Shown: piece after piece, positions 49,479-57,439 of the stretch | How the letters are laid out: each line of letters opens with the position of its first letter | Numbering within the stretch: the first letter of the stretch is position 1 | Position numbers and translations under genes: made by a program | Notes under the pieces: model-generated | Told to the model about the DNA's origin: nothing | Database searches by the model: none | Seen by the model: the letters and a program-made list of their open reading frames with translations, nothing else | Origin: Crocinitomicaceae bacterium | Lineage (GTDB): Bacteria > Bacteroidota > Bacteroidia > Flavobacteriales_D > Crocinitomicaceae | Length of the DNA: 64,000 nt | Direction of reading: 5' to 3' | Assembly (NCBI GenBank): GCA_023262855.1 | Contig: JALQYQ010000022.1 | Location: forward strand, 49,969 to 113,968

Positions 49479-50477
49479 TTAAATCATTTTATAACCAACG
49501 CTTTCCGCAACTGGACGAAGTGAATTCAACAATTGTTCGAATTGCGCATGATCTAATTGCTGAGACGCATCAGATTTCGCTACTTTAGGATTTGGATGTG
49601 CCTCAATCAACAAACCATCAATTCCCATTGCCACACATGCTTTTGCTAAATTTGGAATACCATAAGCATAACCCATTGCATGCGAAGGATCCAAAATAAT
49701 TGGCAAGTTCGTATATTCTTGCATCCAAGCAACACCGCACAAATCAAGCGTAAAACGTGTTCCTGTTTCGAACGTACGTAAACCGCGTTCACACAAGATC
49801 ACATTTTCATTTCCACCTGATAAAACGAATTCTGCTGCTTGTGCAAATTCTTGTAAAGTCGTTCCGAAACCACGTTTAATTAAGACTGGTTTATTTGTTT
49901 TTGCACACGCTCGCAAGATTCCCTGATCGTACATTGCTTTTGCTCCAACTTGAATAACATCAGTGTATTCGATGATTTCATCAATGTGCGTTGCATCACG
50001 CGCTTCTGTTATAACATTTAAGCCATAATCTTCACGCATTTTTGCCAATAATTTTAATCCTTCAAGGCCTAAACCTTGAAAGGAATAAGGACTCGTTCTC
50101 GGTTTGTAGCAACCTCCGCGAAGTGTTGTCAATCCTAATTTTATCAATAATTCAGAAGATTCTCTTATTTGCTCTTCTGACTCAACAGAACAAGGACCAC
50201 CAATTAACAACGTGTTTCCAGTCGATCCTCCAATTGTTACGTTTCCAATTTTAACTTCACGCTTTTCATTGCGATAATTTCTAGACGCCAATTGCATGTC
50301 GTTCGGAAATACCCAAAATTGGTCAACACTATTTTCTATGCTAGTTGGAACTTCTTTTACACCTGAACCAGTGATCAAAATATTTGTTCCATTTGAAGTA
50401 ATGTGAAATGCCTTGATTTGTTCTGCCAAAGCTGCAGCATCTTGTTGTGAAACAGATGATTTTAAATGTATTATCAT
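49479..50477 (-). CDS. aroF: 3-deoxy-7-phosphoheptulonate (DAHP) synthase, type I-beta
   Basis: N-terminal ferredoxin-like module; LIGGPCSVESEEQIRESSELLIKLGLTTLRGGCYKPRTSPYSFQGLG...VLIKRGFGTTLQEF...VILCERGLRTFETGTRFTLDLCGV...LPIILDPSHAMG...IEAHPNPKVAKSDASQQL. Confidence 0.93.
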   Translation of the reverse strand: MIIHLKSSVSQQDAAALAEQIKAFHITSNGTNILITGSGVKEVPTSIENSVDQFWVFPNDMQLASRNYRNEKREVKIGNVTIGGSTGNTLLIGGPCSVESEEQIRESSELLIKLGLTTLRGGCYKPRTSPYSFQGLGLEGLKLLAKMREDYGLNVITEARDATHIDEIIEYTDVIQVGAKAMYDQGILRACAKTNKPVLIKRGFGTTLQEFAQAAEFVLSGGNENVILCERGLRTFETGTRFTLDLCGVAWMQEYTNLPIILDPSHAMGYAYGIPNLAKACVAMGIDGLLIEAHPNPKVAKSDASQQLDHAQFEQLLNSLRPVAESVGYKMI

Positions 50478-51478
50478 AATTCTCCTTTGATAAGATGCAC
50501 AAAGTTAACAATTCCTGCCGCTTTTCCTTCGTTTTTTAACACTGGCAAGTACATTACAGGAAATGCACATTTTTTAATTGTTTGAAGTAATTCTACCACT
50601 GTTGAATCGTCTGAAATAGACACAGGATTCGAATTCATCATAGATTTAGCTTCCAAAGCATTTAAATTTGATAAGTTTTTCAAAACTCCTTTTCGAATAT
50701 CAGCCGAAGAAACAATTCCTGCCAAATTCCCAGAATTGTCAACGACCAAACAGAAGCCAAGATTTCCATCTTCAATTGTTTGCAACGTTGTTTTCAAATC
50801 CATTGTTTCATAATTCACCACTGGACATTCATCCAACGGCATCATAAAATCCCCAACATGGAATTGTGATTCAATTTCTCGTTTCGTCAAGTTCATCAAT
50901 GCATGACCAATGCTTGGTGCGTTGAATAAATAGGAACCTGACACCGATGAACTCACCCCCATATTTCGTAGGATAAATGAAACTTCTCCATTTACTCCAC
51001 CGTCAACATGAATAGATTTTGCAGGATATTTTTTTCTAAACTGACGAATTTTTGAGAAATTAATTTTATCAAAAACGCCCCCACTTTGTCCAGGAATTGT
51101 CGCCATGATCAAAATAAAATCAAACTGTGCATATTCATCAAAAGCTGCAATTGAAGTTGGAGTAATGATTGCCAACCCTTTTCGACCAGAAATATCCGCT
51201 GGAATTTCTAATTTCCCTGGCAAATCTTCATATTGAAAGGTGATGTATTCAACAGGATTTTGGCGCAATAAATCAAAATACTTTGTGGGATCGTTGGTAA
51301 TAATATGCAAATCAATCGGCAAATTACACATCGAACGAATCAACTGAATATCTTCAAAAACACTTAAATCATCATTGCAATCAACATGCAACAAATCTAC
51401 TTGGTGGTTAACTAAGTCGATAATCACTTCGGGTAATGAGCGTTTTTTGTCAGAATAAATTGACGCTGATATCTTCAT
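50474..51478 (-). CDS. Ribulose-phosphate-3-epimerase-like TIM barrel fused to a tandem CBS domain pair
   Basis: RPE-like signatures LLHVDCNDD, IDLHIIT, ATIPGQSGGVFDKINFSKIRQFRKKYPAKSIHVDGGVN; then CBS pair DFMMPLDECPVVNYETMDLKTTLQTIEDGNLGFCLVVDNSGNLAGIVSSADIRKGVLK...MMNSNPVSISDDSTVVELLQTIKK...VLKNEGKAAGIVNFVHLIKGEL. Confidence 0.85.
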   Translation of the reverse strand: MKISASIYSDKKRSLPEVIIDLVNHQVDLLHVDCNDDLSVFEDIQLIRSMCNLPIDLHIITNDPTKYFDLLRQNPVEYITFQYEDLPGKLEIPADISGRKGLAIITPTSIAAFDEYAQFDFILIMATIPGQSGGVFDKINFSKIRQFRKKYPAKSIHVDGGVNGEVSFILRNMGVSSSVSGSYLFNAPSIGHALMNLTKREIESQFHVGDFMMPLDECPVVNYETMDLKTTLQTIEDGNLGFCLVVDNSGNLAGIVSSADIRKGVLKNLSNLNALEAKSMMNSNPVSISDDSTVVELLQTIKKCAFPVMYLPVLKNEGKAAGIVNFVHLIKGEL

Positions 51479-51542
51479 GCAGGTAATTTCAAAATTTGCA
51501 AGGTAAAGATAGTAAATTCGGCGTCTACTTTGTCGAAAATGT

Positions 51543-51550
51543 TATTTTTG
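51543..51550 (+). promoter_or_regulatory. Putative -7 box (TATTTTTG) for the alpha/beta hydrolase
   Basis: TAnnTTTG match 8 nt upstream of ATG 51559. Confidence 0.45.
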
Positions 51551-51558
51551 GGATTATC

Positions 51559-52392
51559 ATGGAAAGAACACTTATTAATCAGCAATATACAGGTGCAAAC
51601 GAAAGAAAAAGTCTGTTAGATTTAGTTGTACCAGCCAATTTCAATCAACAATTAATCGTTTTCATGCACGGTTATATGGGATACAAAGATTGGGGATGTT
51701 GGAATTTAGTACAAAATCATTTTGTTTCGAAAGGCTATGGTTTTTGTAAATTCAATGTGTCACACAACGGAGGAACGTTTGAAAACCCGATTGACTTTCC
51801 GGATTTAGAAGCGTTTGCTAAAAATTCATATACCAATGAATTAACTGATTTAACAGCTGTTTTGGATTGGCTTGAAACACAATTTGAGGAATTACCAGAA
51901 ATCTATCTAATTGGACATTCGCGAGGAGGTGGAATTGTTTTGTTAAAGGCAGCTGATCCACGTGTAAAACGCATTGTGACTTGGTCAGCCATTTGTGATA
52001 TCGAAAAGCGCTTTCCGACTGGAAAACAATTGGAAATATGGAAAACGCAGGGAACTCGCTACACAGAAAACAGTAGGACTTTACAAAAAATGCCTCACTC
52101 CTATTCTCAATTTGAAGATTTTGATGCTAATCGAGATGTGTTAAACATCGAACAAGCTTGTTTAAATTCTAGTAAGCCAACTTTGGTAATTCATGGTGAT
52201 TTAGATACTTCAGTGGAAATTGAGGAAGGAAGACAAATAGCATCTTGGTTGAAAACGCGACTTTTTGAAATTGAGGAAGCTAATCACACTTTTGGTGCTA
52301 CTCAACCTTGGACAGAAACTGAAATGCCAGAACATTTGCAAAAAGTCTGTATGTTGACAGAAGGATTTTTTGAAATTGATTACAACATCTAA
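51559..52392 (+). CDS. Alpha/beta hydrolase (prolyl-oligopeptidase-like)
   Basis: LIVFMHGYMGYKDWGCWNLVQNHFVSKGYGFCKFNVSHNGG...IYLIGHSRGGGIVLLKA...PTLVIHGDLDTSV...ANHTFGATQPW. Start moved from 51496 to ATG 51559. Confidence 0.9.
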   Translation: MERTLINQQYTGANERKSLLDLVVPANFNQQLIVFMHGYMGYKDWGCWNLVQNHFVSKGYGFCKFNVSHNGGTFENPIDFPDLEAFAKNSYTNELTDLTAVLDWLETQFEELPEIYLIGHSRGGGIVLLKAADPRVKRIVTWSAICDIEKRFPTGKQLEIWKTQGTRYTENSRTLQKMPHSYSQFEDFDANRDVLNIEQACLNSSKPTLVIHGDLDTSVEIEEGRQIASWLKTRLFEIEEANHTFGATQPWTETEMPEHLQKVCMLTEGFFEIDYNI

Positions 52393-52449
52393 ACTTAAAA
52401 TTAAGCAAAATAAAAAAATCAACTCTTAATCAATTTTTGGATTGCTAAA

Positions 52450-52851
52450 TCAACTTAAAAATCGTTTTTTCTGCTCTTCTGTTGGCATTAAACAGTATCC
52501 TTTTGATAATCTATGGCGTCTTTTAGCTACAAAGCGATACAATTGATCACGCTGACAAACAGGAATAATTCGAAAGAATTGAAGCAAGGGAAGCGGAAAT
52601 TTCAATTTTCGAACCAAAGCCAATGCACCATTCGATTGTGAGTACAACTGGTAATTTGTAAAAAAATAAAAGGTTTCCAAATTTGGTACTTGACCGTGAT
52701 TATCGTGAAAAAAACGCTTCGCAAAATCAGATTGCAAAGCACAAAAGTAGACTTCGGGTTTCTTTTCAAATTTCAACACCAATCGAACTACATGATTACA
52801 AAAACCACAATCTCCATCGTAAAATACAATTGATTTTTCATTCCAGTTCAT
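52450..52851 (-). CDS. Thiol-disulfide oxidoreductase DCC family protein
   Basis: IVFYDGDCGFCNHVVRLVLKFEKKPEVYFCALQSDFAKRFF (DGxCxxC motif). Confidence 0.92.
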   Translation of the reverse strand: MNWNEKSIVFYDGDCGFCNHVVRLVLKFEKKPEVYFCALQSDFAKRFFHDNHGQVPNLETFYFFTNYQLYSQSNGALALVRKLKFPLPLLQFFRIIPVCQRDQLYRFVAKRRHRLSKGYCLMPTEEQKKRFLS

Positions 52852-52936
52852 GCGTTAAAATTACACTATTCAAATCGAATTCTAACCACGCTGATAATTA
52901 AATTTAAAAACAATGGTTCAAGCAAAATGACATTGT

Positions 52937-52944
52937 TATATTTG
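52937..52944 (+). promoter_or_regulatory. Putative -7 box (TATATTTG) for 3-hydroxyacyl-CoA dehydrogenase
   Basis: TATATTTG 20 nt upstream of ATG 52965. Confidence 0.55.
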
Positions 52945-52964
52945 CCAAACAAAACGAAAACACG

Positions 52965-53855
52965 ATGAAAAATATAGCAGTAATTGGATCTGGAACAATG
53001 GGAAATGGAATTGCGCACGTTTTTGCACAATTTGGTTACAAAGTTTCATTGATTGATATTTCACAAGCTTCTTTGGATAAAGGAATGGCGACAATTTCAA
53101 AAAACTTAGATCGTCAAGTTGCAAAGGAAGCAATCACCGAAGCAGATAAAGCAGCAACTTTAGCAAATCTAACTACTTTCACTTCAATGGAAGAAGGTGT
53201 TAAAAATGTTGATTTAGTAGTTGAGGCAGCAACAGAAAATGTTGATTTAAAATTGAAAATCTTTGCTGATTTGGATAAATTCACTTCTCCAAATGTCATT
53301 TTAGCTTCAAACACTTCTTCAATTTCGATTACTAAAATTGCTTCTGTTACAACACGTCCAGACAAAGTTATCGGTATGCACTTTATGAATCCAGTTCCAG
53401 TAATGAAATTGGTTGAAATTATCCGTGGTTACTCTACATCTGACGAAGTAACTCAATTAATCATGGAAACTTCGCGCAACTTGAAAAAAGTTCCTGTTGA
53501 AGTGAACGATTATCCTGGTTTCGTTGCAAATAGAATCTTAATGCCAATGATCAATGAAGCAATCATTACGTTGTTTGAAGGTGTAGCGGGTGTTGAAGAA
53601 ATTGATACTGTGATGAAACTAGGAATGGCTCATCCAATGGGTCCGTTACAATTGGCTGATTTCATCGGATTGGATGTTTGTTTAGCGATATTAGAAGTGC
53701 TTCATGAAGGTTTTGGAAATCCAAAATATGCTCCATGCCCACTTTTAGTTAACATGGTTACAGCTGGTAAAAAGGGTGTTAAAACAGGTGAAGGATTCTA
53801 CTCTTGGACACATGGAACAAAAGATTTGGTTGTTGCAGATTACTTTAAAAAATAA
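52965..53855 (+). CDS. 3-hydroxybutyryl-CoA dehydrogenase family protein
   Basis: IAVIGSGTMGNGIAHVFAQFGYKVSLIDIS...IGMHFMNPVPVMKLVEIIRGYSTSDE...VNDYPGFVANRILMPMINEAI...GMAHPMGPLQLADFIGLDVCLAIL. Confidence 0.97.
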   Translation: MKNIAVIGSGTMGNGIAHVFAQFGYKVSLIDISQASLDKGMATISKNLDRQVAKEAITEADKAATLANLTTFTSMEEGVKNVDLVVEAATENVDLKLKIFADLDKFTSPNVILASNTSSISITKIASVTTRPDKVIGMHFMNPVPVMKLVEIIRGYSTSDEVTQLIMETSRNLKKVPVEVNDYPGFVANRILMPMINEAIITLFEGVAGVEEIDTVMKLGMAHPMGPLQLADFIGLDVCLAILEVLHEGFGNPKYAPCPLLVNMVTAGKKGVKTGEGFYSWTHGTKDLVVADYFKK

Positions 53856-53871
53856 GCAATATCATATTACT

Positions 53872-53902
53872 AAAAAAGGTCAGTTTTCACTGACCTTTTT
53901 TT
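53872..53902. terminator. Bidirectional intrinsic terminator between convergent genes
   Basis: AAAAAAGGTCAGT-TTTC-ACTGACCTTTTTTT; touches the TTA stop codon (53901-53903) of the downstream minus gene. Confidence 0.88.
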
Positions 53903-54887
53903 ATGGAGTAACAAATAACTCATCCATTACAATCCCTTTTGATGTGGGCATTTTAAAATGCAGCATTTCAGCGATTGTGGCACTAATATCCAGTTGATCA
54001 TACATCCCATCGATTACAAAGTTTTTCTTGAAATCAGGACCTAAACCAATCATGTAAATTGTTCGACATCCATCGCAATTATCACCATGATTAACAAAAC
54101 CATTTTTATGACCTACAGTATGTCTACCGTGATCATTTGTAATAATTAATGTTGTATTATCCTTGTAAACAGGATCATTTTGGATAAAATTCCACAAATT
54201 CAATGCGGTATTATCTGTTGTTTTTATCGCTTGCAAGTATTCTGGCCATTCGTTTTGGTGTCCACGCACATCGACTTCTAACAAATTAATCAATGTCATT
54301 TCAGGATGATATTTCTTTAAAATCGATTGCGCATCTCTCCATGTGTAGGCATCATTCGTATATCCTTCACCTTTTCCGTCAACACCGCAATACTGAGATG
54401 GGGTATTTTTCCCATTCCACTTACTATTTTTGGTATTGGCCAATATGTTTAATTTTCCTTTGCTCGTAATCACCCAAGCATGAGTAGAATCTAAATTTTT
54501 CTCATTCAAAAAATATTGAAACATTGAGGGAAATTTTGGCAATTCTGAGCCATCATTTTTTACACTTTGATAATTTCCTGTACAAATTGCAGTATGTCCA
54601 GAATTCGTTGTCGTTGTTCCGTTATTTTTAAAATTCTTAATTAACACACCTTGCGGAGCCAACACAGTTGATAAATTGGGAATGTACTGACAAGTTGAAT
54701 CACCAAACGTTTCTGAATAGCGAGGACCATCAATGATTAATACAACAACATATTTTGTCTTGTATTCACGAACTGGGCGAACTTCGTCTTTGCACTTATC
54801 AGAATTAAACGAGAAACCAACACCTGTAAAGAGAACAAGTGCCAGAATTGTTAAAATTCTATAGCGATATGATTTTATCAAAATCAA
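53901..54887 (-). CDS. Alkaline-phosphatase/sulfatase-superfamily phosphodiesterase-like protein
   Basis: [36 protein letters not shown]...[16 protein letters not shown]...[23 protein letters not shown]...[25 protein letters not shown]. Confidence 0.9.
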   Translation of the reverse strand: MILIKSYRYRILTILALVLFTGVGFSFNSDKCKDEVRPVREYKTKYVVVLIIDGPRYSETFGDSTCQYIPNLSTVLAPQGVLIKNFKNNGTTTTNSGHTAICTGNYQSVKNDGSELPKFPSMFQYFLNEKNLDSTHAWVITSKGKLNILANTKNSKWNGKNTPSQYCGVDGKGEGYTNDAYTWRDAQSILKKYHPEMTLINLLEVDVRGHQNEWPEYLQAIKTTDNTALNLWNFIQNDPVYKDNTTLIITNDHGRHTVGHKNGFVNHGDNCDGCRTIYMIGLGPDFKKNFVIDGMYDQLDISATIAEMLHFKMPTSKGIVMDELFVTP

Positions 54888-55699
54888 GGGAATTTAGGAA
54901 ATTTCTGAAAATCTGGATCACGCTTTTCTAAAAAGGCATGTTTACCTTCCTGCGCTTCTTCCGTTAAATAGAACATTAATGTTGCATCACCAGCTAATTC
55001 CATAATACCATGTTGACCGTCCAATTCTGCATTCAAACCACGTTTGATCATGCGAATTGCCAAAGGACTTCTTTTCATGATTGTTTTACACCATGCAACA
55101 GTTGTATCTTCTAATTGATCCAATGGAACAACCTTATTAACCATTCCCATTTTCTCCGCTTCCTCAGCTGTGTATTGCTCACACAAATACCAAATCTCAC
55201 GTGCTTTCTTTTGTCCAACACATCGTGCTAAATAGGATGAACCAAATCCTCCATCAAAACTTCCAACTTTAGGACCTGTTTGTCCAAAACGCGCGTTTTC
55301 TGATGCAATTGTTAAATCGCAAACTACGTGAAGTACATGTCCGCCACCGATTGCATAACCATTCACCATTGCAATTACTGGTTTCGGCATTGAACGAATT
55401 GCTTTGTGCAAATCAAGTACATTCAAACGAGGCACGCCATTTTCGGAAATATAACCCCCAATTCCTTTCACATTTTGATCTCCTCCCGAGCAAAATGCCT
55501 TATCACCAGCTCCGGTAAGAATGATTACACTGATATCATTTCGCTCTCTACAAATATTCATCGCATCCAACAATTCCATATTTGTTTCAGGGCGAAAGGC
55601 GTTGTAAACGCGTGGACGATTAATCGTCAGTTTTGCTATTCCTTCGAAAAATTCGAATTTAATATCGGTATATTCTTTTATGCTTGTCCAATTGCGCAT
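54884..55699 (-). CDS. menB: 1,4-dihydroxy-2-naphthoyl-CoA synthase
   Basis: [39 protein letters not shown]...[15 protein letters not shown]...[47 protein letters not shown]. Confidence 0.97.
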   Translation of the reverse strand: MRNWTSIKEYTDIKFEFFEGIAKLTINRPRVYNAFRPETNMELLDAMNICRERNDISVIILTGAGDKAFCSGGDQNVKGIGGYISENGVPRLNVLDLHKAIRSMPKPVIAMVNGYAIGGGHVLHVVCDLTIASENARFGQTGPKVGSFDGGFGSSYLARCVGQKKAREIWYLCEQYTAEEAEKMGMVNKVVPLDQLEDTTVAWCKTIMKRSPLAIRMIKRGLNAELDGQHGIMELAGDATLMFYLTEEAQEGKHAFLEKRDPDFQKFPKFP

Positions 55700-55721
55700 T
55701 GTCTTGTGTTTTTATTTTTGT

Positions 55722-55729
55722 CAAATTTA
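55722..55729 (-). promoter_or_regulatory. Putative -7 box (TAAATTTG) for menB
   Basis: CAAATTTA on plus, 22 nt upstream of the menB start. Confidence 0.5.
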
Positions 55730-55764
55730 CGAATTGCCTTTAAATCAACTTCAGAAAGTTGAAT

Positions 55765-56661
55765 TTATTCACTTCCATTTGGTGTGTACATCGTCACGCC
55801 TCTTTTTGTGTATTCTTCAATCATTGTTTCCAATAATCCTTTGGCATCTACTAACAGCGTGTTTGCCTTGCCTATTTGCACTTTTTTCAGTACTCCTTTT
55901 TGTTCAAATAGTGGAATTAATCCGTCACATTTACGTTTTTTACTTTGTTCGGGATTGTGAACTTTTGTTTTCATGAACGCTTCTTCCCCATTCTCAAAGC
56001 GCACTTTTACATCAAAAATATCAGGGTAATAAACTGGATACTTAAAATCTGAAACTGCGTCTTCGAGCGTATGCAAATTTGTTCCTGCGTTGTCAAATGT
56101 AACACCTAAATAAATGATTTTCCCTCCTTTCTCGGATATACGATAGAAGGGACTTTTTGAAGTATAGGGTGTTAATTCACCAAAATGATCTTTCGTAAAA
56201 TAAGCTGCATCAGGACCAATACACGAAACGGGTTCAGTTGGATGAGCGCTGCGAACCGCATTTGGCAACTTTCGGAAATACTCAGAAATCGATCCAAGTT
56301 TTGATGGCGAATTCTTGACATCAAAGCACGATAAATGTTGAATATAGTTTAGTTGAAATTCCGCATTTGGAGAATTCGGCATTAATAGATTTCCCTTTTC
56401 TCCAACAACTTCTAACAAGGCTTCAACAACGTCTTTTGGACCGTTTTCAACATATCCTATCTTTGAAAGGCTTGAATGCACCAACACACTATCACCTTGT
56501 TCAATTCCAATCGATTTAAACTGTTGAATCAAATCGTGTTTTGTTAAAACGACTCCATTGGATTTATCAATTTCAAGTTGGGCGTTGACTGCTTTCTTTT
56601 TAGAACTTCGGTACCAATCCAGCAGAAATTGTGGTGTTAATTTACGTATGAGATTTCTCAT
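55765..56661 (-). CDS. AAC(3)-family (antibiotic_NAT fold) N-acetyltransferase-like protein
   Basis: GDSVLVHSSLSKIGYVENGPKDVVEALLEVVGEKGNLLMPNS...AVRSAHPTEPVSCIGPDAAYFT...SPFYRISEKGGKIIYLGVTFDNAGTNLHTLED. Confidence 0.9.
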   Translation of the reverse strand: MRNLIRKLTPQFLLDWYRSSKKKAVNAQLEIDKSNGVVLTKHDLIQQFKSIGIEQGDSVLVHSSLSKIGYVENGPKDVVEALLEVVGEKGNLLMPNSPNAEFQLNYIQHLSCFDVKNSPSKLGSISEYFRKLPNAVRSAHPTEPVSCIGPDAAYFTKDHFGELTPYTSKSPFYRISEKGGKIIYLGVTFDNAGTNLHTLEDAVSDFKYPVYYPDIFDVKVRFENGEEAFMKTKVHNPEQSKKRKCDGLIPLFEQKGVLKKVQIGKANTLLVDAKGLLETMIEEYTKRGVTMYTPNGSE

Positions 56662-56662
56662 T

Positions 56663-57439
56663 TTATTGACCTACGAAGGTATATACAATGGTTCCTGTTT
56701 GAGACTTTGGGGCTGAGCCAGAATAGTTAAACCTGGATAACTTCGCATATTTTAAAGCTTGCTGAATCATACAATCATTGGCTCCAGATGAACCAGTTGC
56801 CGTTGCATTCACAACATCGCCGTTTTGATTAACATAAATTTGAACGCTAACTCTTCCACTTGAGCCATAACCACATGTATATCCTGGATTACGAACATAC
56901 CAGCTATTGTTTTGATGTGGACTTCTACCGGATAACGACCAATCGACCATTACATTTCCTGCTGCAGCTGTATTTCCACCAGGTGTTGAATTCGAGCCTT
57001 TAGAATTGGAATTAGACGTATTAGTGCTCGAATTTTGTTTTCTGCGCTCGTCCATCTCCTTTTGAATTGCAGCACGTTTTGCCTCACCTCCAGTAGCAGA
57101 ATACAAGCTTTTCTCATAATCCTTCACTGCTTTTTCGACATCACCAGTCGATTTGTTTGCATACCAATTTTCTTCCGAACGTTGGCGCGTATCATTTACA
57201 TCACGCGATGTGTTTTTTACTTCTCCTCCCATTTCATTCTGAGCAATTTCAAGATTTTCTGGCGTTAATTCCAATTCATCTTTAACGATGTTTACTTCAG
57301 CTTGCTCAAAAAACGGTTGAATCGGAAAATATCGACTATAAGTTACCAATTGTAAGTAAACGAAAATTCCGGTATACAAAGCAAAAACAGATACAATTGC
57401 ATACTTATACTTGTCAATATAATAGAAGAATTTATTCAC
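56663..57439 (-). CDS. Energy transducer TonB-like (AgmX/TonB C-terminal) membrane-anchored protein
   Basis: N-terminal TM helix YAIVSVFALYTGIFVYLQLV; low-complexity linker; C-terminal SGRVSVQIYVNQNGDVVNATATGSSGANDCMIQQALKYAKLSRFN. Confidence 0.82.
   Translation of the reverse strand: MNKFFYYIDKYKYAIVSVFALYTGIFVYLQLVTYSRYFPIQPFFEQAEVNIVKDELELTPENLEIAQNEMGGEVKNTSRDVNDTRQRSEENWYANKSTGDVEKAVKDYEKSLYSATGGEAKRAAIQKEMDERRKQNSSTNTSNSNSKGSNSTPGGNTAAAGNVMVDWSLSGRSPHQNNSWYVRNPGYTCGYGSSGRVSVQIYVNQNGDVVNATATGSSGANDCMIQQALKYAKLSRFNYSGSAPKSQTGTIVYTFVGQ

Noticed and set aside
55765-56661. AAC(3)-like gene as an acquired resistance gene
   Set aside because: No mobile-element context and it sits in a chromosomal envelope-type operon; resistance cannot be claimed from sequence alone.
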